A stretch of 64,000 nt of DNA from Ectocarpus siliculosus (lineage: Eukaryota > Sar > Phaeophyceae > Ectocarpales > Ectocarpaceae): positions 9,088,355 to 9,152,354 of the forward strand of contig FN649727.1 in NCBI GenBank assembly GCA_000310025.1. The letters are read 5' to 3'. How positions within the stretch are numbered: position 1 is the first letter of the stretch; each line of letters starts with the position of its first letter. The notes under the pieces were generated by a model that was not told where the DNA came from, did no database searches, and worked only from the letters and a program-made list of their open reading frames with translations. Positions 23,601 to 36,642 of the stretch are shown one piece after another. A program made the position numbers and the translations under genes.

Positions 23601-26322
23601 AGCGGTCTGCTAATTTCCCAACCTCGTTGTGCCTCTACGCAGAGAGATGAGAGATGGGTGCACAGAGCCGAGCAGAGACAGCGGTTGCTGTTGGCGAAAC
23701 CACAGGAAAAATGAAAATGGGGGGCACGTCAAATCGATTACGTGAACCCGGGGGTGGGACGGGCGGGAGGCACCGTGTGCGTGGATCTATCCGTGGGCTG
23801 CTGGGAGGCTATAGTAGCTGGGAAGCAGAAACGGAATAGAAAACATAGTGTGGAGTGTGGAGTCATCCTGCGTGTTTCAGAGAGCGCGGAGAGGTCGAGG
23901 GCCTACACTGGAAGCACCTAACCCTGGGTTGAATCCACGGACGCTCCTTGACTGCGGTTTTCTGTTCCGCAGCCGCTTGGGAGACACAGACAGGCGCCGA
24001 CTTCCGTTACGGGTTGCTTCGAGGTGTGGCCTCTGTGTTCTGTGTGCTATGCATACAACAGGAGTACAGTTCATACGGTATGCGTATGCTTGCTACAAGA
24101 AGTGCTTCCGTTGCTCTGGAGGCACAGAAGTTGCGTCGAGAGAAGTGTATCGTGGGCCCCCGTCTTGGTGCTGTTGCGGCGCCGACAGGTAACATGTCTC
24201 GTCTAGACCAGGTGCTGCTGCGGAACTGCTGGGTGACAAGTGGAACGTTCGCAACATCAACTCTCCGCCCCGCTGCGGGGAGGGTCCGAGGGTCCGAGAG
24301 CTAGGAAGAAATGTGTCATCACGTGAAAATGTTTGCTGAGAGTTGCCGAGACAGCCGAGCAGTGTGAGCAAGTGAGAGTTGCTTCCAAAACAAAGACAGA
24401 GCTTGTGTCGAGCGAGAGTACCGCAGTAGTAGGCTCTTCTCGAGGAGGGCCGGCAGAATCTTATGATCATGCAACACGGCCTTCTTCACGTACGTGCGGA
24501 TTCCTCTTGTAAGAAGCACCCCTTGCCCTACAAGTACCTCATAGAATCCGCATACACACAGCAGTGTCTTTTGTGTCCCTTTATGTATCGACGTATCGGC
24601 CGACGAGTTACTGGCTAGAGTGCTGGCACGATGTCGGGCCGGTAGCCGGTAGCATGCGAGAAGATGACCATCCCTGCATTTTATTCGACATGTATGATGG
24701 AAGCATCAGTAGTTGTCCCGGTAAATGCCGGTCGAATAATGTCGGTCGCCCGGTATAATGCCGGTGAAATATGCGTATGCTACAGGTGGGTGCCTCAGAT
24801 CTTTTGTATCCCGTTTAATAGGTTGCACTTGAGTGTGTTCAGATGTTCTTGGTTTTTTTGCTTTGTTTTTTTCCGATGTTTGCGTTACGATATATCTTAC
24901 GTGTGTTTTGCGAGTCGGGGATGGCATCGGGTCAGAACGACAACTCAGGGTATCGGAGGACGAGTTTGTGCATTCAAGTAGACGCTGCTGTGAATAAACT
25001 GCAGCGGACCTACAGATACGTTTGAGTGTATGAGATACGGCCCATCGATGCACGCGCCTCTGAATGATGCTCGGCCGCAGCATGCTTCCCAAGCCTCTTG
25101 ACACTGCATCTACTTTTCTTTCCCCATCTCGCGATGCTTGTGGTGTACATGCTGGCGTATGATCACGTTTTCGTGCTGAATAACTCGATGATTTCCTGAA
25201 TAGTGCCGTACCGGCATTATAGCGGACTTCTCAGAACCTGAATAATGCCGGAACCGGCACTATTCAGGCATTTACAGCAGTATATTATGCCGGGGGCCTG
25301 CTATAATGCCGGTGAAGTCGGCTGGACCGCACCAGCACTATAGCGGGACCACTACTTGTACCGTATTTTGCAAGAAACAATGTGCAACTCTGTTGTATGC
25401 AAAGCATCATATGCATTGTACATCGTGTGTTGTCATGTGTTGGATGTGTATCGTGATGATGACCGCATGCGATCGGAGCGGAGATATACACTACTCTGCT
25501 GTTCTACGTGAGCCCCAAAAGTTGGCAGGGGAAGGTCGACAGGAGAATTAGTGGGTGCTTTTTTGTGTGGGTGCCACCTGCTTTGTATGTCTAGGCTAGT
25601 TGCCATGCAAGCTCGCTGTAGCGTGAAGTAGTGACGTTCGTCTATGCATACGATCATCATTCATACGTCTGGTGGTAGGAAGGTGCATGAGAGCATGATG
25701 ATATTAGTCTGACTCAGCAACAAATCTGTGTGATGCTTGTTGGGTGTGTTAGGTTTATGTATGAAAGACAGATAGATAGGAAACGGCTGCTGTGACATCA
25801 TGTTGTACGATAAACGTCGACAAAAACCGAGTAAAACGAACTTGAAATCTTTCTAGGCACACTTTTTGTTACTCCTCTTGCTACACAAACGAACCAAATT
25901 CTTCTCTGGCCATCTATTAGGTAAAGAGTTCAGGATAATTGGCGATGAGTTAATCATCGATTGTGCGAACGAAAAAAACGAAAAAAATATAGGAACACCG
26001 AGAAAACGGTTCGATGGTTCGTTCTCTATGTATTCTTTTCTATACTCGGGTCTTTGCGTTTCTTCTTCCAGTTGACTAACACATGTTGATTGTGGTCTCT
26101 CTCCGGGCTTGGGGCTCTTCCCAAGCACGCCGACCTTGTTGTCGACCTTTCAGAGGTGCCCACCGAACACGCGACACTCGAATCCGACACTTGTTCATCC
26201 CTTCCTGTTGTACTGCGATGTGTTGACGCAGACCGCACGCCGAACGGTGAACGAGGGGACGCTGATCTCTCGACCGACATACGCTGAAGCAGAGGTGCCG
26301 AGCGTCTCAACGAGCAGCCACA
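23601..26322. other. Divergent intergenic region between kinase and transporter
   Basis: This 2.7-kb region holds the 5' flanks of two divergently oriented genes (kinase on minus, transporter on plus). The only recognisable structure is the degenerate TIR element at 24706-25358. No TATA box or other site could be assigned with confidence. Confidence 0.5.
24706..25358. mobile_element. Degenerate pogo-like element, ~0.65 kb
   Basis: The left end around 24707 (CAGTAGTTGTCCCGGTAAAT) and the reverse complement of the right end around 25358 (CAAGTAGTGGTCCCGCTATA) resemble each other. Both flanks are packed with direct and inverted copies of a TATAATGCCGG / CCGGCATTATA word. This layout mirrors the intact element at 52299-53872, whose word is TATAGTGCGGG. 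No transposase ORF is seen. The exact borders and target duplication are unclear. Confidence 0.55.
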
Positions 26323-29300
26323 ATGGCGGAAAGCAGCAGACTCGTTGCAGCTCCCCCGGCGGCGACCGCCGCCGCTGCTCCGAAGGTACGTTCCGATGGC
26401 GAGGGCGGGGACGGCACCTCCACCGACACTATCATGAACATTGTCAACATCGCTTTCGGGGCGGGAATGCTCGGGCTTCCCTACGCCATCCAAGGCAGCG
26501 GATTGGTGTCGGGGACCTTTGGCTTGGGCATCGTGTTGCTCTGGAACTTTTTCTGCTGCTCCCTGCTGGTGAAGTTGAGGAAGGAGGTCCTGATTGCTAG
26601 GGCCGAGGCGGAAAAGGTGTGTGCGTGTCGCGTTCCGCAGGTCGCGGATTGGTTCGACCTCGTTTCCCAGGAGGAATCCGATGTCTGAAAGCTTAGCTTG
26701 GTCAACCCTGCTTCATTCGAGACAACAGCCGTTTCACCCTTCTTTGGTCTTGCTGTGTTGCCGCATGTTCCAAGCAGCGAAACCACCGGGTTCTCTAGCC
26801 CGTCCGCATTTGTATGGTGTGTTATTTTTTTGCTCTTGTCTGGCGTACTGGCAAAGAGGTAGCTCTCACTCCTAGGTACCACACTCGCGGAACGTGTGTG
26901 CCAGTTTGTCCCTGGCAAAGCTTCATCTTTTTGTCGAGAGCCGAGTGGATTTCTCGGCTCTTACGATAGTATTAGCGTTGGGACCGCGTAGTGGACGTGC
27001 TTCCCTTGACCAGTCGATGCCTTACTACAAACATCAGTTAGTGGTGACAGGGGTTTCTAACCCTCCCAACGAAGGCGTTGCTGTCGTCGCAACAGGCGCA
27101 AGCTGCTCTCGCCCCTGACTTCACCTGCCCCCGTTCCGAGGCCGCGCCCCCCCCGCCTTCAAGTACTTTAGCATTCGTCCCTCCGCCCGTCCACCGCTAC
27201 GAAACGTTGGTACTCGTGTTTAGGGTACTTCGCTTTCCGCGGACTTGGGCACACCGGTGTCGTTTGCAGCTATCGGCAGCTACGCCATGGGCTCTGTGGG
27301 GACGATACTCGTGTACATCAGGTAAAGTTTTGCGTAATATTTTCCACATGGCAACACCACGGCTACGGACGGTACTCCTCGCGTTCTTCAGGTGCATTTT
27401 GCGAAGAATGATCCACCCCGCAACACTACGGCGATACGTACACCGCGAACATGGGGTAAGAATTGAGCGAGAAAGGTTCTCCTGGTTGAAATTGTTTCCC
27501 CGCTTGTTGTTGTGTCAGGAGTGGCGAATCATCAATCTGAACACAATCGGCCGGGACCCAGCACACGTGTACAAATGTCGATGAACTGGGTCCGATGTCG
27601 TGCTCTCTGGTCTCGCAGGCTCCTTATCGCAAGATTGTGCCTCATCCACCTACCCTGTTTGTCGGCGTAGGGCTTGCTTCCGTTGTACGCGTAGACGGCG
27701 ACTGGGTGTGCCGTAGATCTTGAGGAAGACTTTGCCATTGGACGGGCATGACAACAAGACATGAGTGAGAGAGGCTCCCTGCTGCCAGGAGCGCATCGGC
27801 GAGCCACAAAGCCCTCACGAACGGACCAAACTAACAGCCATCGCGGTGTTACTATCCTTCTGCACCACCCACAACTTCCTCGTGTACCTAGTGCACACTC
27901 CGCACGTCTCACACATGCTAAACACTCCACCTCCCTCCCCCCTGGCGCGCCCGTCATCCCTCTTGTCTTGGAAACCCCGTTTTTCCAGCGTGGTGGTGAC
28001 ACTTTTGGGTGCAGCCACGGCGTACTTCATCAACGCTAACGAGCTCTTGAGGGCGACTCACTTTTACCTCAACCCGGGATGGTCGGAGGAGACGGCTATG
28101 TACGTGAACACGTTCATCTACATGTGCCTCATGTACCCGCTCACGTGCATCAAGTGAGTATCTGTGCCTTGAACTTAACCCTGTGCGGGAACTGAAAACA
28201 AGAGTCGTGTTTGACACAAAGAATACCACGCTAGCCCACGAGTCCTAGATAAGGACGTGGTGTTGGCAAGGTAGTCTCGATGCTTCAGACACTGAACGAA
28301 ACGATCACACCATGATCATGTTGCATAGCACACTCGACCAGCGTCTTCCGCAACATTTTTTTTTTTCTGCGAGCGTGTGACGGGGTGCACCATCCACTGC
28401 CACATCCTGCGGGGTTCTGGAACACAGGCTACACCGAGGGACGAACCTAACTCGCACCACACCACGCATCTCTCACGCCTGGTGTGACGCCATGTGTTTC
28501 TTCCATGCAAAGAAACTTCAAGGTGTTCCGAAATGTATTTGCGTGTTATGTATAGTGCGCAAGCTGTCCGGGGGTAATTTCCTCACGCTTGTTTCTCCCG
28601 CCTGGCTGCGTTTCTTTCCTCCGTCAGGTCCTTAGCGCCTCTGTCGAGGCTATCGTTGCCGGCTATCGTCGCCCTTGTCGCCGGGTTTGCCGTCATCATC
28701 AAGCTGGGCTTGGAGATGTGAGCAAGGCGATTACCGGGTTTCTTAGACTAGGCTGCCGATGGATGGATGAATCAAGTCTCACGGCTGTGCGGTGGGGTAC
28801 CTCATACTGCGTGGCGGGCCTGGCGTGGGATTACCGTACATATGGCTTCAAGCGCTTTCTCGTGGCATACCGCATCTGACCCTGGCAAGGGCTAGCACCT
28901 TGCTGGCGTGTTTTCCACCTACTGCAGTCCCACTCCGTCGTCTGGGACTTTTTGATAGCAATTCGCAGACGCGTTTCAGGACTGCCTTGGAGGCGCTCGA
29001 TACCGATTGGTTCGGCCTTTTGGTTTGACGTTTACAGCCAGCATCATTGTGTGGGAGACCAATGAGTCGTCTGGTTTGACGCGGGTTCGAAGCACTCGGA
29101 GGGTGACGGGCTGGGAAAGGTCGCTCCGTAGTCGACCCTGCGAGACGCTCGGCCGTGCGCAGCCCCAGCAGAAAGCAACTCGTTGGCGTTGTTTCCATGG
29201 ACCGGAGTTAGCTTTGTCGGAGAGAACAAACAAGGGACCCCCTCCATTGTTTAACCTGGACGATCGCTGCCGGTCCCCCTCTACTCGAACGAAATCTTGC

Positions 29301-31172
29301 ATGGATGTGTCACTGACGGCAATGTCGACCACAACAACAACAACCACAATAACAACAACAACAACATTGATCACAACCACCACCACCACCACCTTGCATG
29401 GCGTGTTCGTGTAGGTACGGCTGGCCGCCGATGGAGGAGGTCCTCTCGTGGGACGCTTTGTACATCCCCCAGACTTTCGACGGTTTCAGCACGTTCTTCG
29501 GAGTGGCGGCGTTCTCCTACGGGGCAACGATCATCATCCCCGAAATCCAGGCAAGCCATGCACGACAGGATTCATCAGCTGGCACCTCCGAATATCTAAA
29601 CAGTACTGTAGCCCTGATTCCGTTAATGACATCGCCGTTTTCTCGACCAAGGCAACAATGCCTGATGTTCGTGGTATGATAGTACAGTTTGTAGTACTTC
29701 AGTCTGGTTTCGGTGGCATGGTATCATAGGTGGGTACGTGCCTCCGGCGGCAGGCGGGCGACCCCCCCCCGACGCCCAGCCACCCCTTCCTCACCCAGGC
29801 ACCGTCGCTGCCCCGACCGTGAAACAACGCCAATCGTGTTGGTGCCTACCCTTGCGGCGACTGAACCCCTCACTCAGGAATCGATGGCGAACACCGAAGA
29901 GTTTATCGGCGCCCTCAAGACCTCCCTCTGGATCATCTGGAGTTCCTACTCCGTGCTCGGTGGGGTAGCTCTGCTCATTTTCCAGCAGGACGGCCCCGTC
30001 TCCGACAACATCATGAGCCAGCTGCCGAGCGACTCTCTCGCCCAAGAGCCTCTTCTTCTTTTCATCACGATGGCGACGCTCTTCACGTACCCTTTGGCGA
30101 TGCAGGTTGGTTTTGGTCGCGGCCCGGCTCTCCTGTAGCCGTACGTGTACTGGATGGGCTGTTTTCGTGTCTTGATTCACGCGTGCAAAGGTTACCCTGC
30201 TTCTTGCTGTCGCTTCCCAAAGCATCATCCATCTTGTACTGGACGGACTGGTGCTGTTGTTGTTGTTGTTGTTGTTGTTGTTGTCTTCACATAAAAAAAC
30301 CGTTCCGGTCTCCGCTCAGTACCTTCTAATGTCCGTACCGGTCCAACTGACACGGACGCCTCGTGGTCACAAGCCTAATTCACACGGGGGTAAGAAGGCT
30401 CTTGCTGTCGCTTTTCCAACCCATGAACTTGTACTGGATGGACTGCTGTTCTGTGTCTTGATTCACACGTGGAGCTTGTACTGGATAGACTGTTCTATGT
30501 CTTGATTCACGCGTGTTCAGGCTACCCACCCTCTTTCTGTCACGTTTCCAACGAAAGGGCTCCAATCCCCACAGCAGTGACACCAATGTAAAACACCTCC
30601 GCGATCGCCAGCATATTTTTTCCCGTTGCGGAGAGAGTCTCTGACAGCAGCGCGTTCCTCCATTGCCCTCTCTCTCCCCCCCTCCTTTTCCCCAACGAAC
30701 CTGCGCTGCTGTGCGGCAACAGCCTGTCTCCTCGATCTTCGAGCAGGCCCTCATCAAGGCCGGCTTCGGTCAGGCTTCCGCCCGGGTCGGCGGCGACGAC
30801 CAGAGGTACGGCGCCCTCACCGCGGCGGAGACAGGAACGGACCCGCGGTCCCCCAAGGAGGAGGACGGAGAGAGCCACTCGTCGGGCGAGCTATCTCCGG
30901 CGCTGAGGTACGGGCTCCGCGCCGCCCTCGTTCTCTTCACCGGGGTCTGCGCGACGATCGTGCCCAACTTCGGCGTGGTCATCACCCTCCTGGGGTCGTT
31001 CTCCGTGACCCTGGGATCCTTCGTCCTGCCGCCCCTGTTCCACCGCGTCGTGTTCGGGGAGAGGCTGTCTAGCGCCGAGAAGACCGCCGATGAGGTGCTC
31101 TGCTTCGTCGGTGCCGTGACCTGCGTGTTCACGACTACCACCACCGCGCTGGGGGTGCTCCGGGGCGAGTAA
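26323..31172 (+). CDS. Amino acid/auxin permease (AAAP) family transporter, 8 exons, 486 aa
   Basis: Exons: 26323-26616, 27164-27209, 27270-27321, 27989-28153, 28628-28717, 29415-29550, 29878-30105 and 30723-31172 (TAA at 31170). They join into 487 codons. The ATG context is CACAATGG. The first helices, IMNIVNIAFGAGMLGLPYAI (about 38-57), carry the AAAP signature GAGMLGLPYA. Other family features are LSLPAIVALVAGFAVIIK, FGVAAFSYGATIIIPEI (about 245-261) and C-terminal helices around NFGVVITLLGSF. AAAP proteins are about 11-helix, proton- or sodium-coupled amino acid carriers of the plasma membrane or vacuole. Substrate and location cannot be read here. Intron 6 is GC-AG (CAG|GCAAGC at 29551). 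Exon 2 (46 bp) is the least certain: it is supported by phase, with an AAG acceptor after a C-rich tract. Intron 5 holds an (AAC)n/(ACC)n tract (29330-29395). Confidence 0.85.
30140..30520. repeat. Intronic repeat cluster in transporter intron 7
   Basis: Several related blocks of TGTACTGGATGGACTGTT...GTCTTGATTCAC occur near 30147, 30235, 30431 and 30478, together with a (GTT)n run at 30252-30283. The block 30270-30395 is the second copy of the dispersed repeat at 7583-7715. Confidence 0.7.
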
Positions 31173-33679
31173 GAGAGAAGCACGTTCGTTGGTTCTTTCT
31201 TGCTTCCGAAGCATGTTGGCTGGTTCTTTTCTGCTCCGTTTTTTCGTCGGCAGTGCGTGGTCGGTCGCTCCTGTCCGTCTTTTTTTTAAGAGGATTTTTT
31301 TTTTGTGTGTTTGGTTGTTGTGTTTTTGGCGACAACAAGTTTTGCCATACTTGGCATGGAACAGTGGCTGTGGTAGGGCTTTGTTTTGGAAGTGCCACAT
31401 GTAGTTCGGAGTCGTTTACCCTTATGTTATCGAATCTACCTTGGGTGTTACTGTTGTTTTTACTGCCCGATCTTACTTGTGAAGGTTGGCGGGGGAGGAG
31501 AAAAGGCACAACTGGCGTGCACCAGTTTGATAGGGTGAATTAATTTGAAACCTACGGTATTATTTAATTCTTAGTAGGTGTTTGCGCAAACATTTGGTAG
31601 GGTGGATAAAATGGACACGTGGGTGTGGGTCTGGCTCCTCTTTGGACGGAACGGGGCGCTGTAACTTTCTTCTCCCTTCATAACCCGCGCGGTAGAGTGC
31701 ACTGAAGACCGTCTAGACCGCACGTTTGTGTTTGATTGCGGTTCTCGTGTGATTGTGTTGCTCTTTGCGTGAGTGTGTGTGCATGTGTCGAGAGTGTTTA
31801 TGTTGAGAAGAGAGTCGTGCCAAGTTTTTTGCATAACGTTGGGAACGAGATTTGGTGTATCAGTTTGTACGTACTGCGAGCGCATTTGTCACGCACATGG
31901 TTGTTTTCCATTCCACACCCACACGCTGCTGCTGGCTGTATTGAGCTTCCCTCAGCGAACGAACACTTGACGAATGAATGCGTTTGTATCTCCAGCGGCA
32001 AACATGTGCATGTTTGCGTTGATTCATGGTTTTATTTTTTCTGGCGGTCGATGCGTTTCCTGCTGCGAACGCGCGCGGTAAAGCGCCGCGCTAGACGTGG
32101 CACGATTGTAGCACAAACAGGAGATTGTAAACATTTATCGAACGTCACTAGGCTGTGTTTACAAGTCGCGTTAGAACCTCGGAAACTCCGTCGTTGTCGA
32201 GCATAACGTTGGACGCTGACGAGGTCCACGGATTTCAGGCTTGTGGTTCGATCGGCCACTATTTGCTCAGGTGCTCGAACAACGCACAGCCGTTAACCTT
32301 GGACTGCATCGGAGAAGCCTTGTCTGCGGATAGATAAAGGGGTTGGACACTGGGGAAAAGGCTTTAGACGTTTTTTGCGTCAAGTCTAGTCAATGGAGTT
32401 AGGGTCTCATGAACCGGTCTGGGCTACCTATTTCGCTTGTTGTGGGTGTGCGTCTGTTTTACCGTGTGCGAGGACGTTCTCGGCCAACCGGCGCAAATAC
32501 TTTTACCGCTGCACTGTGATAGTGAGTTGATGACAACGTCACGATTGAAACCGCGGGGATCCCCCATGTTTTTCACTGCCGTGAATCTTGAGTGATACAT
32601 CTTGCTAAGAAAATAGCAACTGCCACATAGTTCGAGTAGTCAACACCCAGCAGTATTGTACTCGTAAGTCACGTGCGTGATCATTCTGTCAGTACTTTCG
32701 CCGGAATAGAATGCGCGTCGTTTGTCGGGTGGATCTGGTCTCAGTCTCCGGCACTCGCAGCCTTCCGCGATTAATCGACGGGCGCTTGGTTGCGCCGTAT
32801 GAGCGCCTCCTGGAAGACAAGCACCATCTTCGAAAACGACCACCCAATCTGCACCAAATGGGCCATACACGACCGACGACACTCAACACGAGATGGGCCC
32901 TGCGAACAGGAGGACGCATCTGTGTGTGAAGCAAAAGAAAGCATCTTACAAAAGGTTTACTTGTTGCACAAGATGTCGGCTGTCACTGGCGTTCGCTCCA
33001 CGTGTCTCTCGATGCCTTGTGTGGCAACCAAAAACAACCCATCAACGAAGTGCACACGCCGGTCCCGCCAGCACCCTGTGGCTTGACGCCACGCTTTACG
33101 CTTACTGCCCGACTACAACACCGGGTGTTACACTCCACGCGTAGTGCGGATGGGTACGGTGATGGCATGCGCTCTTCCGCGCGGATCTGACGACCTCTGC
33201 GGTGTGCTCAAGCCCAGTTCAAAGTGCGTGCTGTTTCACACCTTACTTTGCCCTCGCTCGTCTACGTTTACCTACCATGGTTCACAGGTGTGGCGGGGAA
33301 ACCAATCAAGTTCCCCACAGGAATATTACAGGCGTTTTGATCCATTACTCTTCGGAGAGCACGTCCATCTATTGAAGAGGGCGCGTCCACCTATAAAGTC
33401 GCACAGCACAGCTACTACTGCTACCGGTATGGTGTCCCCATTCGACCGACCAAAGCTTGGAGGAGAAATGGGAAGACATGGGGGGAATAACGCGTACGAC
33501 TGTGAAGGAGGCTCAATTCGTTTTGTGAACTTCCCTCACAACGTCGGATGTCTCCCCAAACCCAACTCAAGCACGGCCTTCTCACCAACACAGAGTGCGA
33601 ATAGCAGCAACGACAACGACTTGCGCGTTTTCTGGTGGCACGTGGAACAAAGCCGGACAGCAACAACAACGTAAGCATC
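31173..33679. other. Convergent intergenic region between transporter and PCCA
   Basis: 2.5 kb between the 3' ends of two convergent genes. The T-rich start (31190-31330) may include the transporter's 3' UTR. Short ORFs are present on both strands, but none has recognisable motifs or splice-supported extensions. Confidence 0.5.
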
Positions 33680-36596
33680 CTACGATTCGAAGTCGAACTC
33701 CATGATGACAGCGTCGACTCGCAGAGTCTCGCCCGCCTCGCAGAGGACGCTCGAGACCACACCGCTCCTCTCCGCCTTGAGCACGTTCTGCATCTTCATT
33801 GCCTCGACCACCGCGAGCTGCTGGCCCTCCTCGATACGGTCCCCCGCCTTCACGGAGAGGGATACCACCTGCCGCAACGGTGTTGAGTTGGACAGCGCGG
33901 GGGGGGGGGGTTACCTAACTCACGCATTGCTTGTCTAAACACCCACTCGACCATTCTTCTGGTATGTAAAACGCCTCTCGTTCGAGATGACGCACTGGGG
34001 AACACCAACCGCACCAAGAACTCCCCCCGAAAACACAACAAAACGAGCCATAATCATTCCGACTAAAACTCCTGGAGAAACTACAACACAATGCCTCGCC
34101 CCAACACTGTTTATTAAAAGCAGGAAGAAAACATTTTCCCTCCACAGTGTCACGGCAGCATGAACGTGCGCTAAAAACTAAGATTCATTCCATCTCGCCA
34201 TGGTTTGAGGAGGGCTAGGGTATACCTTCGGGTATACCTGAATCAGTGACGGGACCCCCCTAGGGTTCCGTTCCTCACGTGTTTACTTGATACGGCCAAT
34301 CCGAACGGAAGATATCTTGATTAGTCCCACCTTGATTAGTCCCACCTTGAATAGTCCCACCTTGATTAGCCCCACCTTGATTAGTCCTACATTGCTAGTC
34401 CCACCTTGATTAGTCCCACCTTGCTAGCCCCGCCTTGACTCAAATGTTAAGATCTTCATGCAACTTCATGCAACTTGATGAAACTGATCAAAACTAATTG
34501 GAACCTAGCCAGTTGTTGTTAAGCTAACGCAGGGGTGAACCTGAGTCGATAGCGTTAACACTGCTGTTACAACAGCCTGAAACCTGAAACACATCACTAT
34601 TGCATGACGAGCATTCCAGAGGGGAAACACGAGGATCGGCGTGTGTGTGGGGGGTGCGGCTCACCTGGCCCGGCATGGGGCACCGCAGACTGCGGGAGTG
34701 ATCGACGAACGCGGGGGGTAGCATGTGGGCTGAGAGTTGCTGTTCCCGGAGGGAGCGAACAACCACGTGTTGGTGCGAGCCTGCCATGACCAAGTTGTAC
34801 CCCTGCGAAATGCGGAGCAGCAGGAGTTGGCGTGTAACAGCCAGCGATCACCAAAGAGACGGTCGGGTGCCACAAAGATGATAAAACGGCAGATGCGTTT
34901 TAGCCCACCGTCTCTACAGAGAGATGCCGGTCTTTCTTTGCGAAGATCAAGGCTACCACCCGAAGACTTGCCTCGCCACCAAACACCAACGCAATCACAA
35001 GCGCAGCGGTGGCCGAGAAGCGGCGGAGGCATCCCCACGGACAACAGTGATCTCGACGCACCCTACGTAGGAGCCAACAACACGGAGCCCCTTTTCCTAC
35101 GGTTGGTCTTGGTGTGCAGTTTTCAATCTCGCGTGATTTCCGATGGTCACTACTCCGGACCAGTCGTAATACGTAAGAACTCGAGATGGGAAATCGGGGC
35201 TCGCTCACCTCTCCACTGGCTCCGAGGTACTGCAGCACCTGCGGCGTGCCGTCAACGGTAACCTTGATCAACGGAAACCCAACATTCCACGCCAGCTCGT
35301 CCACCGTAAGCCTAATAGTACAGATGGCGGAGGGTGCACAAGAGACAATAACTGGCGTTCGGAAAAGCTGCACGGTTTTGAGCAACGCCTTGATTTCGAC
35401 GAGAGGGATGACACCAGCATGCAGTCGATCTCCACTGTTACCTGACGGAGTCCCCGCCCTCCGCCTTCCCCCCCTTCTGCGGCGTAATTGTCAGGGCTAG
35501 CGGTTTCCCCATTTCACCGTCGGGAGTCACCTTGAAAACTCGACCGCCGTACCCACCGAGAGTCACCATGCACTCCTCAAGAGGTCTGCCGTGCCATGAA
35601 AAAGAAACACACACAGAGTACACACGTCAGAGAAAATAATTTCACACAGGTGGGTCCTGAGGTGTCGGATGGGACAACCCCGAACAGCCACGCGGATCCA
35701 TTTCACTATCGCCCATTTGGTTGCAACAGAAAGAGCATCCTCGTGCAGCGTGGTGGCCACCTGTACATCATTCCGCCCAAGCTTGGTCTCGTCGATCGAC
35801 AAAGAGCACCCAGGCAAGCTGCACTTCCTTGACGGTGGGGCGGATCAACACGGTATCGGTTGTTGCCTCGTGAAGCTAATCGAAACTTCTGTCCTCAAAC
35901 CATGTTGCGGACGCACGTACGTCTTCCTGAGGAGTATTTTCGCCTGAAACCCTCAAAGCGTCGCAATCGTACGGCCGTGTCTCCGGAAGTAACTCCCAAG
36001 CTCCTCTGATGGCGTGAAAAGAGTAGTGGCGACTTCAAAATCGCAGCAACTCAATCGAAAACATTACAACCAGCAACACACATCATTTGTCATGTAACGT
36101 CCGTGCCTGGTGACGTCAGGACTCGGTCCGACCGACGCCTCCACGTCTCGGCAGACCCACCGCACCGCGGCCGCCACGGCCGCTAGCTTCACCTCCTCGT
36201 CACCCGACAGCACGACGCCCGTGAACCTGACAGACAGACATGGGGCCATCCAAGCCCACGCCAAAAGATAGCGGGTATGTATGTGATGTGGCGGAGAGGG
36301 CAAGAGGCCTGGTATTGGGGCAGGTGAGCGCAAGGGAGCTAGACACCTGATGGCGGGATGATGAGATGAAAAGTCCGGTCGGTGTCGTTGCAAAAGTAGC
36401 GTGTCGGACAAGGCAGAGCGCCGCAGAGGGAGCCAGCCATATCGCGGAACGCGCGACACATGAGAGGAAATGCGTCGTCAGTGGGGAACGGGCACCCCAA
36501 CCCCGGTCCATTTGATCGTCCGCACAAACGGCCGCAAACAAACGCAGCCGTTGACATCTACAAAAGGACGTACACCGTGCAGAAGTAGCAGCCGCC

Positions 36597-36642
<46 letters not shown>

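Noticed and set aside
27209-27267. Reading ...HRYETL directly into AIGSYAMG in the transporter
   Set aside because: It resembles an AAAP motif, but no donor/acceptor pair gives consistent phase; the 46-bp exon in another frame fits both neighbours and was preferred, with caution.
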